From Bacteroidota bacterium (GTDB lineage Bacteria; Bacteroidota; Bacteroidia; Chitinophagales; Chitinophagaceae), in contig JAFDXY010000018.1 in assembly GCA_018267725.1 (NCBI GenBank), forward strand, positions 1 through 64,000: a DNA stretch of 64,000 nt, given 5' to 3'. The position numbers and the translations under genes were made by a program. Below, in pieces: positions 41,781-51,349 of this stretch (position 1 is its first letter; every line of letters starts with the position of its first letter). The notes beneath the pieces were generated by a model that did not search any database, was not told the origin of the DNA, and saw only the letters and a list, made by a program, of their open reading frames with translations.

Positions 41781-43151
41781 ATGAAAATTAAAATTTTAGT
41801 AGGCTTATTTACTTTAAGTATTGCAGTTAAAAATTATGCACAAAATACTTTAAAATATAAAGAAAAAATTCCATTTGAAAATGTTGATGTAAGCTGGCAA
41901 AATGGTAGTGATAGAAGAGATTCTGTTGTATGGAAAGGAAAATATTTTATACCAAGTATTTTAGTAGATGTAAATTATAATTACTCATTTAACAACCCTA
42001 TTGATAATACAGCTGTTGGCTCTACAGCTATTGCAAGAACCAATGAAGTACAATTAGCTGCTTTACATTTAGGTGGAGATTTTACGTACCAAAATACACA
42101 TGCTAGAATTATGACTCAATTCGGCACAAGATCAACAGTTGTTCCCAGAAACGATCTTAGTCCATATAGAGGTCAATATAATCTTGCAGATGTATATCGT
42201 TATTTAAGTGAAGCTTATGCAGGTATTCACATTAATAAATGGTATGGTGTAAATATTGATGCAGGTTTGTTTATGTCGTACGTTGGGCTTAATTCTTATT
42301 ATCAACCCGAAAATTGGGAATATCAAGCTTCCTTCACTTCAGATAATACTCCTTGGTTTTTTAATGGCATTCGTATTCAAATGTTTCTTTCAAAACATAT
42401 AAAATTAGAACCATGGATAATTAATGGATGGCAGAGCTATGGTAAATTTAATAGTATGCCCGGCTTTGGATTCAATTTTACTTATATGCCCAATAGTAAT
42501 TTTAAAGTACTTACCAACGATTATTTTGGAACAGATGCAGGCGGAATACCTGAAAGAAAACGCTTTCATTCAGACAATAGTTTATTAGCCAGATACTATA
42601 AAAGCAAAGGCGATACAAAAGGCATTAGTCAAGCTGCATTATCTTATACGTTTGATATTGGTTTTGAAAAAGGCGGCGGTGTAAATGGTTTTAATAATAA
42701 CGACCCCGCAAAAGGTCCTGCACAATATTTTATAAGTTCAATGATTTATAATAGAATTTGGTTTAATAATAACAAATATGCTTGGACAATTGGCGGCGGT
42801 TGGATGACAAACCCCGGGCGTTATTTAGTATTGCTTCCAACAGGCCAAGCAAGCTCATTACCAAATCCAAACAATCCAACACAATCAGCAGGTGCATACC
42901 CTTTTACTGCAAACCCAGGAGACCCTTTTACAGGTTGGGATATGTCAACCAATTTTGATTATATGCCCAACCAAAGTACCACTTTGCGTTTTGAAATTGT
43001 AAACCGAAATTCAAGCGTATCATACTTTGCAGGGCATGGTGGCGTAACATCTCCAGACGGATATTCAACAACACCCTTAACGCCAACATGGAGACCAGAT
43101 TTAGTAAAATCTGAAACAAGAATAATACTTGCACTTCTATTCAGAATGTAA
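41781..43151 (+). CDS. BBP2-type outer-membrane beta-barrel protein
   Basis: 456 residues with signal peptide (MKIKILVGLFTLSIAVKNYA). The rest alternates short beta strands ending in aromatic residues: LGGDFTYQNTHARIMTQFG, INKWYGVNIDAGLFMSYVGL, FNGIRIQMFLSKHIKLEPWI. The protein ends in a strand with a terminal Met after Phe-Arg (LALLFRM), near the usual aromatic end of a barrel. It matches porin-like beta-barrel (BBP2) proteins. Transported substrate unknown. Confidence 0.85.
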   Translation: MKIKILVGLFTLSIAVKNYAQNTLKYKEKIPFENVDVSWQNGSDRRDSVVWKGKYFIPSILVDVNYNYSFNNPIDNTAVGSTAIARTNEVQLAALHLGGDFTYQNTHARIMTQFGTRSTVVPRNDLSPYRGQYNLADVYRYLSEAYAGIHINKWYGVNIDAGLFMSYVGLNSYYQPENWEYQASFTSDNTPWFFNGIRIQMFLSKHIKLEPWIINGWQSYGKFNSMPGFGFNFTYMPNSNFKVLTNDYFGTDAGGIPERKRFHSDNSLLARYYKSKGDTKGISQAALSYTFDIGFEKGGGVNGFNNNDPAKGPAQYFISSMIYNRIWFNNNKYAWTIGGGWMTNPGRYLVLLPTGQASSLPNPNNPTQSAGAYPFTANPGDPFTGWDMSTNFDYMPNQSTTLRFEIVNRNSSVSYFAGHGGVTSPDGYSTTPLTPTWRPDLVKSETRIILALLFRM

Positions 43152-43220
43152 ATAACATAAAAAATACAGCAGGGTTTATTTCAGCTTATCTCTAAAAACA
43201 AATTAATTCCATTTACAATT

Positions 43221-43228
43221 TATCTTTG
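43221..43228 (+). promoter_or_regulatory. Candidate -7 element upstream of helicase-nuclease gene
   Basis: TATCTTTG fits TAnnTTTG, four bases before the ATG at 43233; it implies a very short leader. No clear -33 box. Confidence 0.35.
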
Positions 43229-43232
43229 AAAG

Positions 43233-46200
43233 ATGCCAACAAATTTCAAAGACGAGTTTAATAAAATTTATAATAACTTAAACCAACAACAACAACTTGC
43301 TGTTGATACTATTGAAGGTCCTGTAATTGTAAACGCTGGTCCTGGTACCGGAAAAACACAAATATTAGCTGCACGCATTGGCAATATTTTATTGCAATCA
43401 GATACTAATCCAAGCAATATTCTTTGTTTAACTTATACCGATAATGGTGCTGTTGAAATGCGTAATCGTTTGTTGGCAATGATTGGTGCAGCAGCATACA
43501 ATATTCAAATTCATACTTACCATTCTTTTTGTAATGAAGTTATTCAAGATAATATTATTTATTTTGGTAAACTAAGTTTAGAACCCATTGGCGAATTAGA
43601 AGAGATTGATTTGTTTTATAAATTAATTGATGCTATTGAAAACAATAGTCCGTTAAAACGTTTTAGAGGAGATATATATTATGAAAAAAACAGATTAAAA
43701 TCTCTGTTTAGTTTAATGAAAAAAGAAGCATGGACTCCCGAATATTTAAACGAAAGAATTGATGCTTACATACAAGAGCTACCTACCAAAGAAGGATTTT
43801 ATTATAAGCAAAAATACAAAAACTTTTCTGCAGGAGATCCAAAGCAGGCTGCTATTGCAAGCGAAATAGAGAAAATGGAAATGCTGCGTGCAGGAGTTAA
43901 TTTATATCCGAAGTATAACGAAATGATGAAAGGAATAAGTCGTTATAATTTTGATGATATGATATTATGGGTATTAGATGCATTTGAGAAAAATAAAAAT
44001 TTATTACTTGATTATCAAGAACGTTATCAATACATTTTGGTTGATGAATTTCAAGATACCAGTCGCTCACAAAACTTATTACTACAATATCTTATAAATT
44101 ATTGGGATGTGCCGAATGTGTTTGTTGTTGGAGATGCAGACCAAAGTATTTTTTCTTTTCAAGATGCCAACGTGCAAAACATAGAAGCATTTGTAAAAAA
44201 ATATAAAAACAATATTGTACAAATAGATTTAAAAAATAATTATCGTTCAACACAAAATATTTTAGAAGCTGCACATCAGTTAATTATTAATAATCAACAA
44301 CGCATAACCAATAATGATGCAGCATTAGTTTCTTCTAAACCTCAGTTACAAAATATTTCCATTCAACCACAAATAAAAGAATTTATTAACCCTGCACAAG
44401 AATCAGTTTATGTTGCTACACAAATTGAAAAGCTTATGCAGCAAGGAGTTAGCGGAAAAGAAATTGCAGTTATTTATCGCAATCACGTACAAGTAGAAGA
44501 TATTATTAGAGTTTTACAACAAAAGAAAATTGCCTTTAATACAAAGAAAAAAACAGATTTGTTGCAACTGCCTTTAGTGCATCAAATTATTTCTATACTT
44601 AGTTGGATTGATAAAGAAAATTATATTTCGTATAGTGCAGACGATTTATTGTTTCAAATATTACATTATAACTTTTTTAATATTAAACCATTAGAAATTG
44701 CCAAACTAAGCATTGTTGTAAATCAAAAAAATAATAAAACAAAAGAAGAAATTTTTTCTTTAAGAAGATTAATTGCAGAAATGCCAAATATTAAAGCAGA
44801 CTTATTTAATGAACCTAACAGCTGTATTAAAAAGGCAAGCACTATTTTAGAAACACTATTACAAGAGCAACACAACATTACACTTCAACATTTAATTGAA
44901 AAAATAATTCAACAAACGGGTTTGCTTTTTTATATTATGAAAGAAGCTGAAAAGCCTTGGCTAATGCAGGTTTTAACAACCTTCTTTAATTTTGTAAAAG
45001 AAGAAACCAAACGCCAACCCAATTTGCAACTTCATGGGTTTTTAAACAATATTGAAGTAATGAAAAAAAATAAAATTAGTATTCCGTTATATAAAACCAC
45101 AGCAAGCAATGTTGGAGTAAACCTTGTTACAGCACACAGCAGTAAAGGAAGTGAGTTTGAACATGTTTTTGTTATTGGTTGTACACAAGGTGTTTGGGAT
45201 GATAAAAATAATTCTTCAAACAAAACATATTCACTACCAGATAATTTAATAAGCAATCATAATGTATCAACCAATTTAGAAGAAAGTAGAAGGTTATTTT
45301 ATGTAGCCATAACAAGAGCTAAAACAAATTTATATATTTCATATGCTACAAAAAACGATAAAGATAAACCGCAATTAAAAAGCAGTTTTATTACAGAGCT
45401 AACATCATTACCTACATTAAACATAGAGCAGGCAATAGTTTCAGATGATGATATGATAGATTATTCGGCACTGCAATTTATGGAAACAGCCATGCCCGAA
45501 ATTGATTTAGTTGATGAAGCTTATATAAGCAAACTATTACAGAGTTATACATTAAGTGTAACAAACTTAAATAATTATTTAAGCTGCCCACTAAAGTTTT
45601 ATTATCAAAACTTAATAAAAGTTCCTTCGGCAAAAAATGAAAGCATGGTGTTTGGAAGTGCTGTGCATTATGCATTAGAAATGTTATTTAAAAAAATGAA
45701 AAACAATAATGATGTTTTTCCTGATGAAACGATTTTTGTAAACGATTTTAAATGGTATTTACACACAAACAGAGAAGCATTTACACCTGAAACGTATAAA
45801 TTAAAATTAGATTACGGTGAAAAAATTTTACCCGCATACTATCAATACCATATTAACACTTGGAATAAAATTATAAAGTCTGAAACACCCATAAGAAATG
45901 TTGTTGTACAAAACATTCCTTTAAACGGAAAGCTTGATAAGCTTGAGTTTAACGTAAATAAGGTTAATGTAGTAGATTATAAAACCGGTAGCTTTAAAAA
46001 TGCAAAAAAGAAATTATCACCTCCTAACGATAGTGAACCTTTAGGCGGAGATTATTGGCGACAAGCAGTATTTTATAAAATTTTAATTGATAATGATAAA
46101 CGGAATAATTGGCAAGTTGTATCAACACAATTTGAATTTGTTGAACCTGTAGATGATGAATATAAAACAGAAAAAATTATAATTACAGATGCCGATGTTA

Positions 46201-46355
46201 CAACCGTAACACAACAAATTAAAACTACATGGCAAAAAATTCAAAACAAAGAATTTAAAAAAGGTTGCGGGAAAAGCGATTGTGAATGGTGCAACTTTGT
46301 AAAAAACAATAACCTTGCCGTTGCTTTACACAAATTGAATGAAGAAGAAGTTTGA
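43233..46355 (+). CDS. UvrD/PcrA-type helicase fused to PD-(D/E)XK nuclease
   Basis: 1040 residues. The SF1A helicase has Walker A GPGTGKT (36-42), Walker B LVDEFQDTSRS (about 270), QSIFSFQDAN and later motifs (NVGVNLVTAHSSKGSEFEHV; RRLFYVAITRAK). The C-terminal RecB-like nuclease has GSAVHYALEML, LDKLEF and VNVVDYKTGSF (D..K). Four cysteines, one in LSCPLKFYY and three in CGKSDCEWC at the end, look like an AddB/Cas4-type Fe-S cluster holding the nuclease fold. A single-chain helicase-nuclease for DNA end processing or repair; it is not a canonical AddAB pair. Stands alone. Confidence 0.92.
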   Translation: MPTNFKDEFNKIYNNLNQQQQLAVDTIEGPVIVNAGPGTGKTQILAARIGNILLQSDTNPSNILCLTYTDNGAVEMRNRLLAMIGAAAYNIQIHTYHSFCNEVIQDNIIYFGKLSLEPIGELEEIDLFYKLIDAIENNSPLKRFRGDIYYEKNRLKSLFSLMKKEAWTPEYLNERIDAYIQELPTKEGFYYKQKYKNFSAGDPKQAAIASEIEKMEMLRAGVNLYPKYNEMMKGISRYNFDDMILWVLDAFEKNKNLLLDYQERYQYILVDEFQDTSRSQNLLLQYLINYWDVPNVFVVGDADQSIFSFQDANVQNIEAFVKKYKNNIVQIDLKNNYRSTQNILEAAHQLIINNQQRITNNDAALVSSKPQLQNISIQPQIKEFINPAQESVYVATQIEKLMQQGVSGKEIAVIYRNHVQVEDIIRVLQQKKIAFNTKKKTDLLQLPLVHQIISILSWIDKENYISYSADDLLFQILHYNFFNIKPLEIAKLSIVVNQKNNKTKEEIFSLRRLIAEMPNIKADLFNEPNSCIKKASTILETLLQEQHNITLQHLIEKIIQQTGLLFYIMKEAEKPWLMQVLTTFFNFVKEETKRQPNLQLHGFLNNIEVMKKNKISIPLYKTTASNVGVNLVTAHSSKGSEFEHVFVIGCTQGVWDDKNNSSNKTYSLPDNLISNHNVSTNLEESRRLFYVAITRAKTNLYISYATKNDKDKPQLKSSFITELTSLPTLNIEQAIVSDDDMIDYSALQFMETAMPEIDLVDEAYISKLLQSYTLSVTNLNNYLSCPLKFYYQNLIKVPSAKNESMVFGSAVHYALEMLFKKMKNNNDVFPDETIFVNDFKWYLHTNREAFTPETYKLKLDYGEKILPAYYQYHINTWNKIIKSETPIRNVVVQNIPLNGKLDKLEFNVNKVNVVDYKTGSFKNAKKKLSPPNDSEPLGGDYWRQAVFYKILIDNDKRNNWQVVSTQFEFVEPVDDEYKTEKIIITDADVTTVTQQIKTTWQKIQNKEFKKGCGKSDCEWCNFVKNNNLAVALHKLNEEEV

Positions 46356-46412
46356 TTAACAACTTGTAAAGATTAATAAAGTTATGTTTGCAAATATTGA
46401 ATGTGTTTTTTA

Positions 46413-47813
46413 ATGAAAAAGATATTATTATTTTTTACTATAATTTGTGTTGTAATAATTGCAAGCATTTGCAACGTAGGTTGTGCTAATATTATTCCGC
46501 CGGGCGGCGGACCAAAAGATACTATTCCGCCAATTTTAATTAATGCACTGCCTAAAGATTCTGCAACTAATGTTACTGCCAATAAAATTATTTTAACCTT
46601 TAATGAATATGTTGAAGTAAAAGACGCACAACAACAAGTAATTGTTTCTCCGGTTCCTAAACACAATCCTCTTATTGATTATAAATTAAAAAATATAACT
46701 GTTAAACTAAGAGATTCTTTAGAGCCTAATACTACCTATACAATAAACTTTGGCAATGCAATAAGAGATATTAACGAAGGGAATATTGCTAAAAATTTTT
46801 CTTATGTTTTTTCAACCGGAAACATAATTGATAATAATAATTTCACCGGAAAAATATTATTAGCCGAAACAGGAAAAACAGACAGTACATTAATTGTAAT
46901 GCTCTATAATAATTTAAGCGATACGGCTGTTGTTAAAACAAATCCGCGTTATTATACAAGAGTTGATAGCAAAGGAAAATTTACATTTCAACATTTACCA
47001 AAAGGTACATTTAATGTTTTTGTTGTAGAAAACGGATACGATAAAAAATATAATGATAGCACCAAACTGTTTGCATTTTTAAATCACCAAATAAAAATTT
47101 CAGATTCTACTAATCAAGAAATATTATATGCTTATCATCAAGTAAAAAAAGCAGAGAAACAAAGCACAGCTGCATCTTCTGTTAAAACAAATAAAACTAC
47201 CGAAAATAATCGGTTACGTTTTACAACAACATTAGAAAGTGGGTTTCAAGATTTAATTAGTAATCTTCAATTAGAGTTTAACAGAAAACTTAAAAAAATT
47301 GATAGCTCAAAAATTGAATTAACAGATACTTCGTATAAAAAAATTGAAGGTTATACTTTACATATAGATTCAACCAACACAAAAATTTCTATTAATTATA
47401 AATGGAAAGAGGAAAAATATTTTCGTTTAATTATTGCAAAAGATGCGGTGGCAGATACCAATAATATTTCGTTACTAAAATCAGATACTTTAAAATTTGT
47501 AACTAAAAAAGAAAGTGATTACGGCTCTTTAAGTTTACGTTTTATAAATTTAGATATCAATAAAAAACCTGTATTGCAATTTATACAGCAAGATAAAATT
47601 GTAGAAACTGCAGCATTAACTAAAAATGAGTTTAGTAAAAAATTAATGAAACCCGGTGAATATGAATTAAGAATTTTGTTTGATACAAATGGTAATGGTG
47701 TTTGGGATGCAGGTAATTATAAACAAAAACTACAACCCGAAATTGTACAAAGCATACCTAAAAAAATTACCGTAAAAGCTAATTGGGAAAATGAAGTAAC
47801 TATTAATTTATAG
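46413..47813 (+). CDS. Ig-like (SbsA_Ig) domain lipoprotein
   Basis: About 466 residues from the Met of MKKILLFFTIICVVIIASIC; a start four codons earlier is possible. Lipoprotein signal ends near VGC. The PPGGGPKDTIPPILINALPK stretch, then ITFNEYVEV-like blocks and LEPNTTYTINFGNAIRDINE, form the SbsA_Ig domain common in Bacteroidota cell-envelope proteins. A Ser/Thr-rich middle is followed by beta-rich repeats and an EF-hand-like DTNGNGVWDAG near the end, which may bind calcium. Surface or periplasmic structural role inferred. The convergent universal stress gene follows after a dispersed repeat. Confidence 0.85.
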   Translation: MKKILLFFTIICVVIIASICNVGCANIIPPGGGPKDTIPPILINALPKDSATNVTANKIILTFNEYVEVKDAQQQVIVSPVPKHNPLIDYKLKNITVKLRDSLEPNTTYTINFGNAIRDINEGNIAKNFSYVFSTGNIIDNNNFTGKILLAETGKTDSTLIVMLYNNLSDTAVVKTNPRYYTRVDSKGKFTFQHLPKGTFNVFVVENGYDKKYNDSTKLFAFLNHQIKISDSTNQEILYAYHQVKKAEKQSTAASSVKTNKTTENNRLRFTTTLESGFQDLISNLQLEFNRKLKKIDSSKIELTDTSYKKIEGYTLHIDSTNTKISINYKWKEEKYFRLIIAKDAVADTNNISLLKSDTLKFVTKKESDYGSLSLRFINLDINKKPVLQFIQQDKIVETAALTKNEFSKKLMKPGEYELRILFDTNGNGVWDAGNYKQKLQPEIVQSIPKKITVKANWENEVTINL

Positions 47814-47822
47814 AACCCTATT

Positions 47823-47909
47823 GTCATTCCGAGATTGGGTTCTTGCCCAACGAGGAATCTCATCATCATTTATTACATAGATTTCTCAGGCACGAACCTT
47901 CGAAATGAC
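47823..47909. repeat. Dispersed GTCAT...ATGAC intergenic repeat R2
   Basis: GTCATTCCGAG at the left, CGAAATGAC at the right, with internal GAGGAATCTCATC and AGATTTCTC pieces complementary to each other. Lies between two convergent gene ends. Confidence 0.6.
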
Positions 47910-47918
47910 GGCACATCA

Positions 47919-48758
47919 TTAATCATGTATCACCATCAACGGTGTGTGGCTATGAAATACAAGCTGTTTTAAATGACTTCTTTTAAATAATTTTTCAAAC
48001 AAACTGTGTTTTTTAGAAGTTGCCATAATTATATCAACTCCTTTTTCTACAGCAAAATCATTTATGCCTTTTATAAAATTGTTATTATCTGCAAAATAAA
48101 ATTCCGGATGAAATTCTTTGAACAAATTAGTAAACGTTTTTGTTTCTTCATACATTTCTGGTGTATATGTTTCGTTTTCAGAACTTATATGTAATACGTT
48201 TAATTTGGCTTTAGTGGTTTCTGTAAAATCAATAACATGTTTAACTGTACTTGCAGCCATATCTTTTTTAAAATCACAAGCCAGCACTATTGTTTTTATT
48301 GTTTTATACGTGGCATTGAGTGGAACTATTATTACAGGTACTTTAGAATTTTTTGCAATATTTAATGTATCACTTCCCAACAAAAAATCTTCTATTTCAT
48401 CATTATTATTTGTGCCAATAATAATAACATCAACATTATGTGTTTGTATAGTTTCATTAATATCAAAAGTTAAACTACTAATCTCACACAATTCTTGTGT
48501 ATCAATTCCTTCTGCATCAACTTCGTTCAATAAATGTTTATGAAAATTTTCTAATGCTTGCTTTTGTATTTTATTGAAAGATTCATAATCAAATAACTGA
48601 ATTGCCGGCACAACAGGATCTCCGCTTACAGCAGGTAATTGATAAGTATGATATAGAATAATTTTTTTTATCCCATATTCTTTTGCAAAAGCGTAAGCAT
48701 ATTTTGCTGCTTTTGTACTGGCTATTGATAAGTCTGTGAAAAATAATATTGTTTTCAT
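47919..48758 (-). CDS. Tandem universal stress protein
   Basis: 279 residues, two UspA-like domains in tandem (about 1-145 and 146-279). The first begins TILFFTDLSIASTKAAKYAY and carries VIIIGTNNNDEIEDFLLGSD, the usual G.....G..L nucleotide-binding stretch. The second begins TIVLACDFKKDMAASTVKHV and ends in a less typical ATSKKHSLFEKLF loop, so only the first may bind ATP. Cytoplasmic stress protein with unknown partner. It lies 54 bp downstream of the thiolase gene on the same strand and is probably cotranscribed. Confidence 0.92.
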   Translation of the reverse strand: MKTILFFTDLSIASTKAAKYAYAFAKEYGIKKIILYHTYQLPAVSGDPVVPAIQLFDYESFNKIQKQALENFHKHLLNEVDAEGIDTQELCEISSLTFDINETIQTHNVDVIIIGTNNNDEIEDFLLGSDTLNIAKNSKVPVIIVPLNATYKTIKTIVLACDFKKDMAASTVKHVIDFTETTKAKLNVLHISSENETYTPEMYEETKTFTNLFKEFHPEFYFADNNNFIKGINDFAVEKGVDIIMATSKKHSLFEKLFKRSHLKQLVFHSHTPLMVIHD

Positions 48759-48812
48759 GGTAATCTATTTTTAAAAAATAAAAAGCAGAACCATTTAACA
48801 CATAAAAATTAA

Positions 48813-49988
48813 TTATAAATTTTCAATAATACCTGCAATGCCTTGTCCGCCACCAACACAAGCTGTAACCATTCCGTATTTTTTATTTAGGCGTTTCATA
48901 TCATTTAAAATTTGTACGGTTAATTTAGCACCTGTACAACCTAAAGGGTGCCCCAATGCAATAGCACCTCCATTAATATTTACAATATCATTATTCAATC
49001 CTAATTCGCGTATTACGGCTAATGATTGAGAGGCAAATGCTTCATTCAATTCAATTAAATCAATATCATTCAAACTCATATTGGCTTGCTTTAAAACTTT
49101 TGGTACAGCAGCTATTGGGCCAACTCCCATAATGCGTGGGTGCACGCCGGCACTTGCACAATTTACCAAACGGCCAATAGGTTTTACGCCTAATTCGTTT
49201 ACCATTCTTTCACTCATAACAATTACAAATGCAGCACCATCGCTGGTTTGCGAGCTATTGCCTGCCGTAACACAACCACCTTGTGCAAAAGCAGGTTTTA
49301 ATTTTGCCAAACCTTCAATAGTTGTATCGGCACGTAAACCTTCATCGGTATCAACAACATAACTGCGTGTTGCTTTTTTTCCTTTTTCGTTTAAATAAGT
49401 TTCTTCAACCGTTATAGGTAATATTCCACTTTTAAAATATCCTTCTTTAATAGCAATACCTGCTTTGCGGTGAGAGTTATAGGCAAACTCATCTTGTGCT
49501 TCTCTGGTAACATTAAATTCTTTGGCTACTGCTTCTGCAGTTAAACCCATTCCTAAATAATAATCGGGTTCATCTTTTGCAATAGCGTACGATGGAACTG
49601 TTTTCCAACCTGCGGTTGGCACCAAACTCATACTTTCTGTTCCGCCGGCAACAATACATTCTGCCATACCTGTTCTAATTTTTGCGGTAGCCATTGCAAT
49701 ACTTTCTAATCCACTTGCACAATAACGGTTAATGGTTATTCCCGGTACTTCAATACCCAATGCTTTGGCAGCAATCATTCTACCAACTTGTAAACCTTGC
49801 TCTGCCTCAGGCACAGCATTACCAACTATTACATCATCAATTCTTTTATTTTCTAATTGTGGAATGGTTGCCGTTAAATTTTTTATTACTTCAACAGCTA
49901 AATCATCCGGGCGATAAAATCTAAAACCACCTTTTTTACTTTTGGCAACTGCAGTTCTGTAACCTGCAACAATGTATGCTTCTTGCAT
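48813..49988 (-). CDS. Acetyl-CoA C-acyltransferase (thiolase II-type)
   Basis: 391 residues, normal for thiolases. The nucleophile is Cys90 in [16 protein letters not shown]. The C-terminal catalytic blocks are [30 protein letters not shown] (His) and [14 protein letters not shown] (second Cys). It catalyses the last step of fatty-acid beta-oxidation or the reverse condensation of two acyl-CoAs. No other beta-oxidation gene is adjacent in the window. It is the first gene of a minus-strand pair with the universal stress protein. Confidence 0.95.
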   Translation of the reverse strand: MQEAYIVAGYRTAVAKSKKGGFRFYRPDDLAVEVIKNLTATIPQLENKRIDDVIVGNAVPEAEQGLQVGRMIAAKALGIEVPGITINRYCASGLESIAMATAKIRTGMAECIVAGGTESMSLVPTAGWKTVPSYAIAKDEPDYYLGMGLTAEAVAKEFNVTREAQDEFAYNSHRKAGIAIKEGYFKSGILPITVEETYLNEKGKKATRSYVVDTDEGLRADTTIEGLAKLKPAFAQGGCVTAGNSSQTSDGAAFVIVMSERMVNELGVKPIGRLVNCASAGVHPRIMGVGPIAAVPKVLKQANMSLNDIDLIELNEAFASQSLAVIRELGLNNDIVNINGGAIALGHPLGCTGAKLTVQILNDMKRLNKKYGMVTACVGGGQGIAGIIENL

Positions 49989-50095
49989 AGCAAAATAATT
50001 TTAAAACCAAATGTACAAAAAAGTTGTTTATGCAACTAATTTTAAACTAAACATTAATAATGCATATTTAAAAATTGCTTTTGCATCTTTGCAGC

Positions 50096-51157
50096 ATGAT
50101 ATATTCATTGGTTCGCAGTTTACTTTTTAATCTTGAACCCGAAACTGCACATTATTTTAGTATGAACAGTTTACAAAAAGCATGTTCTATTCCTTTCATT
50201 AAAAAAATTATTCAATCAAAATATACTTTTAATCATTCTTCATTAGAAAAAGAAATATTTGGGTTGAAATTTAAAAACCCTGTTGGCTTAGGTGCCGGGT
50301 TTGATAAGAATGCTTTGTATTTGAATGAATTGGAAGCTTTAGGTTTTGGTTTTGTAGAAATAGGAACAGTTACACCTAAACCGCAAAACGGAAATGAACA
50401 ACCACGTTTATTTCGTTTGCCAAAAGATAAAGCACTCATTAACCGAATGGGTTTTAATAATGATGGTGTTGAAGTTGTTAAGCAACGTTTGCAAAATTGG
50501 AATAACTCACAATCTACAACGCACAATTCACGGTTAATTGTTGGTGGGAATATCGGTAAAAATAAAATAACTGCTAACGAAGATGCATGGAAAGATTATA
50601 TAATATGTTTTAATGAATTATTTAATGTGGTTGATTATTTTGTAGTAAATGTAAGCAGCCCCAACACGCCCGGCTTGCGTGCATTACAAGAAAAAGATGC
50701 TTTACAAAAAATTATTGGAGCATTGCAAGAAATAAATTTCGGGAAACAAAATCGTAAACCTTTGTTGCTAAAAATTGCTCCTGATTTAACCAATGAACAA
50801 TTAGATGATATTGTTGCTTTGGCACACGAAACAAAATTAGATGGCTTGGTTGTAACCAATACAACTATTAACAGAAATAATCTTATAACACCCAACTCAC
50901 AACTCATAAACCAACAAGGTGGCTTAAGCGGAAAACCTTTGCAGCAAAGAAGTACAGAAGTTTTGCAATACTTGCACAACCAATTACAAAACACAATTCC
51001 AATTATTGCAAGTGGCGGAATTTTTACAGGAACAGATGCAAAAGAAAAAATAAATGCAGGAGCCTCTTTAATACAAGTGTGGACAAGTTTTATTTATGAA
51101 GGTCCAACTATTGTAAAAAATATTTGTAAAGAATTGGTTGACTTTTACCATCAATAA
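50096..51157 (+). CDS. pyrD: Quinone-dependent dihydroorotate dehydrogenase
   Basis: 353 residues from the Met of MIYSLVRSLLFNLEPETAHY; this start matches the class 2 N-terminal helix, and a start seven codons earlier adds only unrelated residues. FKNPVGLGAGFDKNALYLNE is the FMN/substrate block, then IGTVTPKPQNGNEQPRLFRL and FVVNVSSPNTPGLRALQ with the class 2 catalytic Ser, LVVTNTTI, and IIASGGIFTG. It oxidises dihydroorotate to orotate, passing electrons to quinone at the inner membrane. CATCTTTG lies 8 bp upstream of the start as a near-consensus -7 box. Confidence 0.95.
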   Translation: MIYSLVRSLLFNLEPETAHYFSMNSLQKACSIPFIKKIIQSKYTFNHSSLEKEIFGLKFKNPVGLGAGFDKNALYLNELEALGFGFVEIGTVTPKPQNGNEQPRLFRLPKDKALINRMGFNNDGVEVVKQRLQNWNNSQSTTHNSRLIVGGNIGKNKITANEDAWKDYIICFNELFNVVDYFVVNVSSPNTPGLRALQEKDALQKIIGALQEINFGKQNRKPLLLKIAPDLTNEQLDDIVALAHETKLDGLVVTNTTINRNNLITPNSQLINQQGGLSGKPLQQRSTEVLQYLHNQLQNTIPIIASGGIFTGTDAKEKINAGASLIQVWTSFIYEGPTIVKNICKELVDFYHQ

Positions 51158-51163
51158 TTTTTC

Positions 51164-51265
51164 GTCATATCGGACGAAGTGAGATATCTATGTACAAACA
51201 AGATTCATTTTTCATGAAATAATTTTTTGAGATTTCTCAGTCGTTATACTCCTTCGAAAAGACGA
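51164..51265. repeat. Dispersed GTCAT...GAC intergenic repeat R3
   Basis: Starts GTCATATCGGACGAAGTGAG and ends CCTTCGAAAAGAC; contains GAGATATCTATGT and GAGATTTCTCAG pieces like R1 and R2. It is more degenerate than R2 and lies between pyrD and the M3 peptidase gene, both plus strand. Confidence 0.5.
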
Positions 51266-51349
51266 GAACATAAAACCAAACATCCAAAAATTTTATAGGT
51301 TTAATTATTATAATCACGGTTCTCTATCTTCGCCACTCAAAATTTTATT

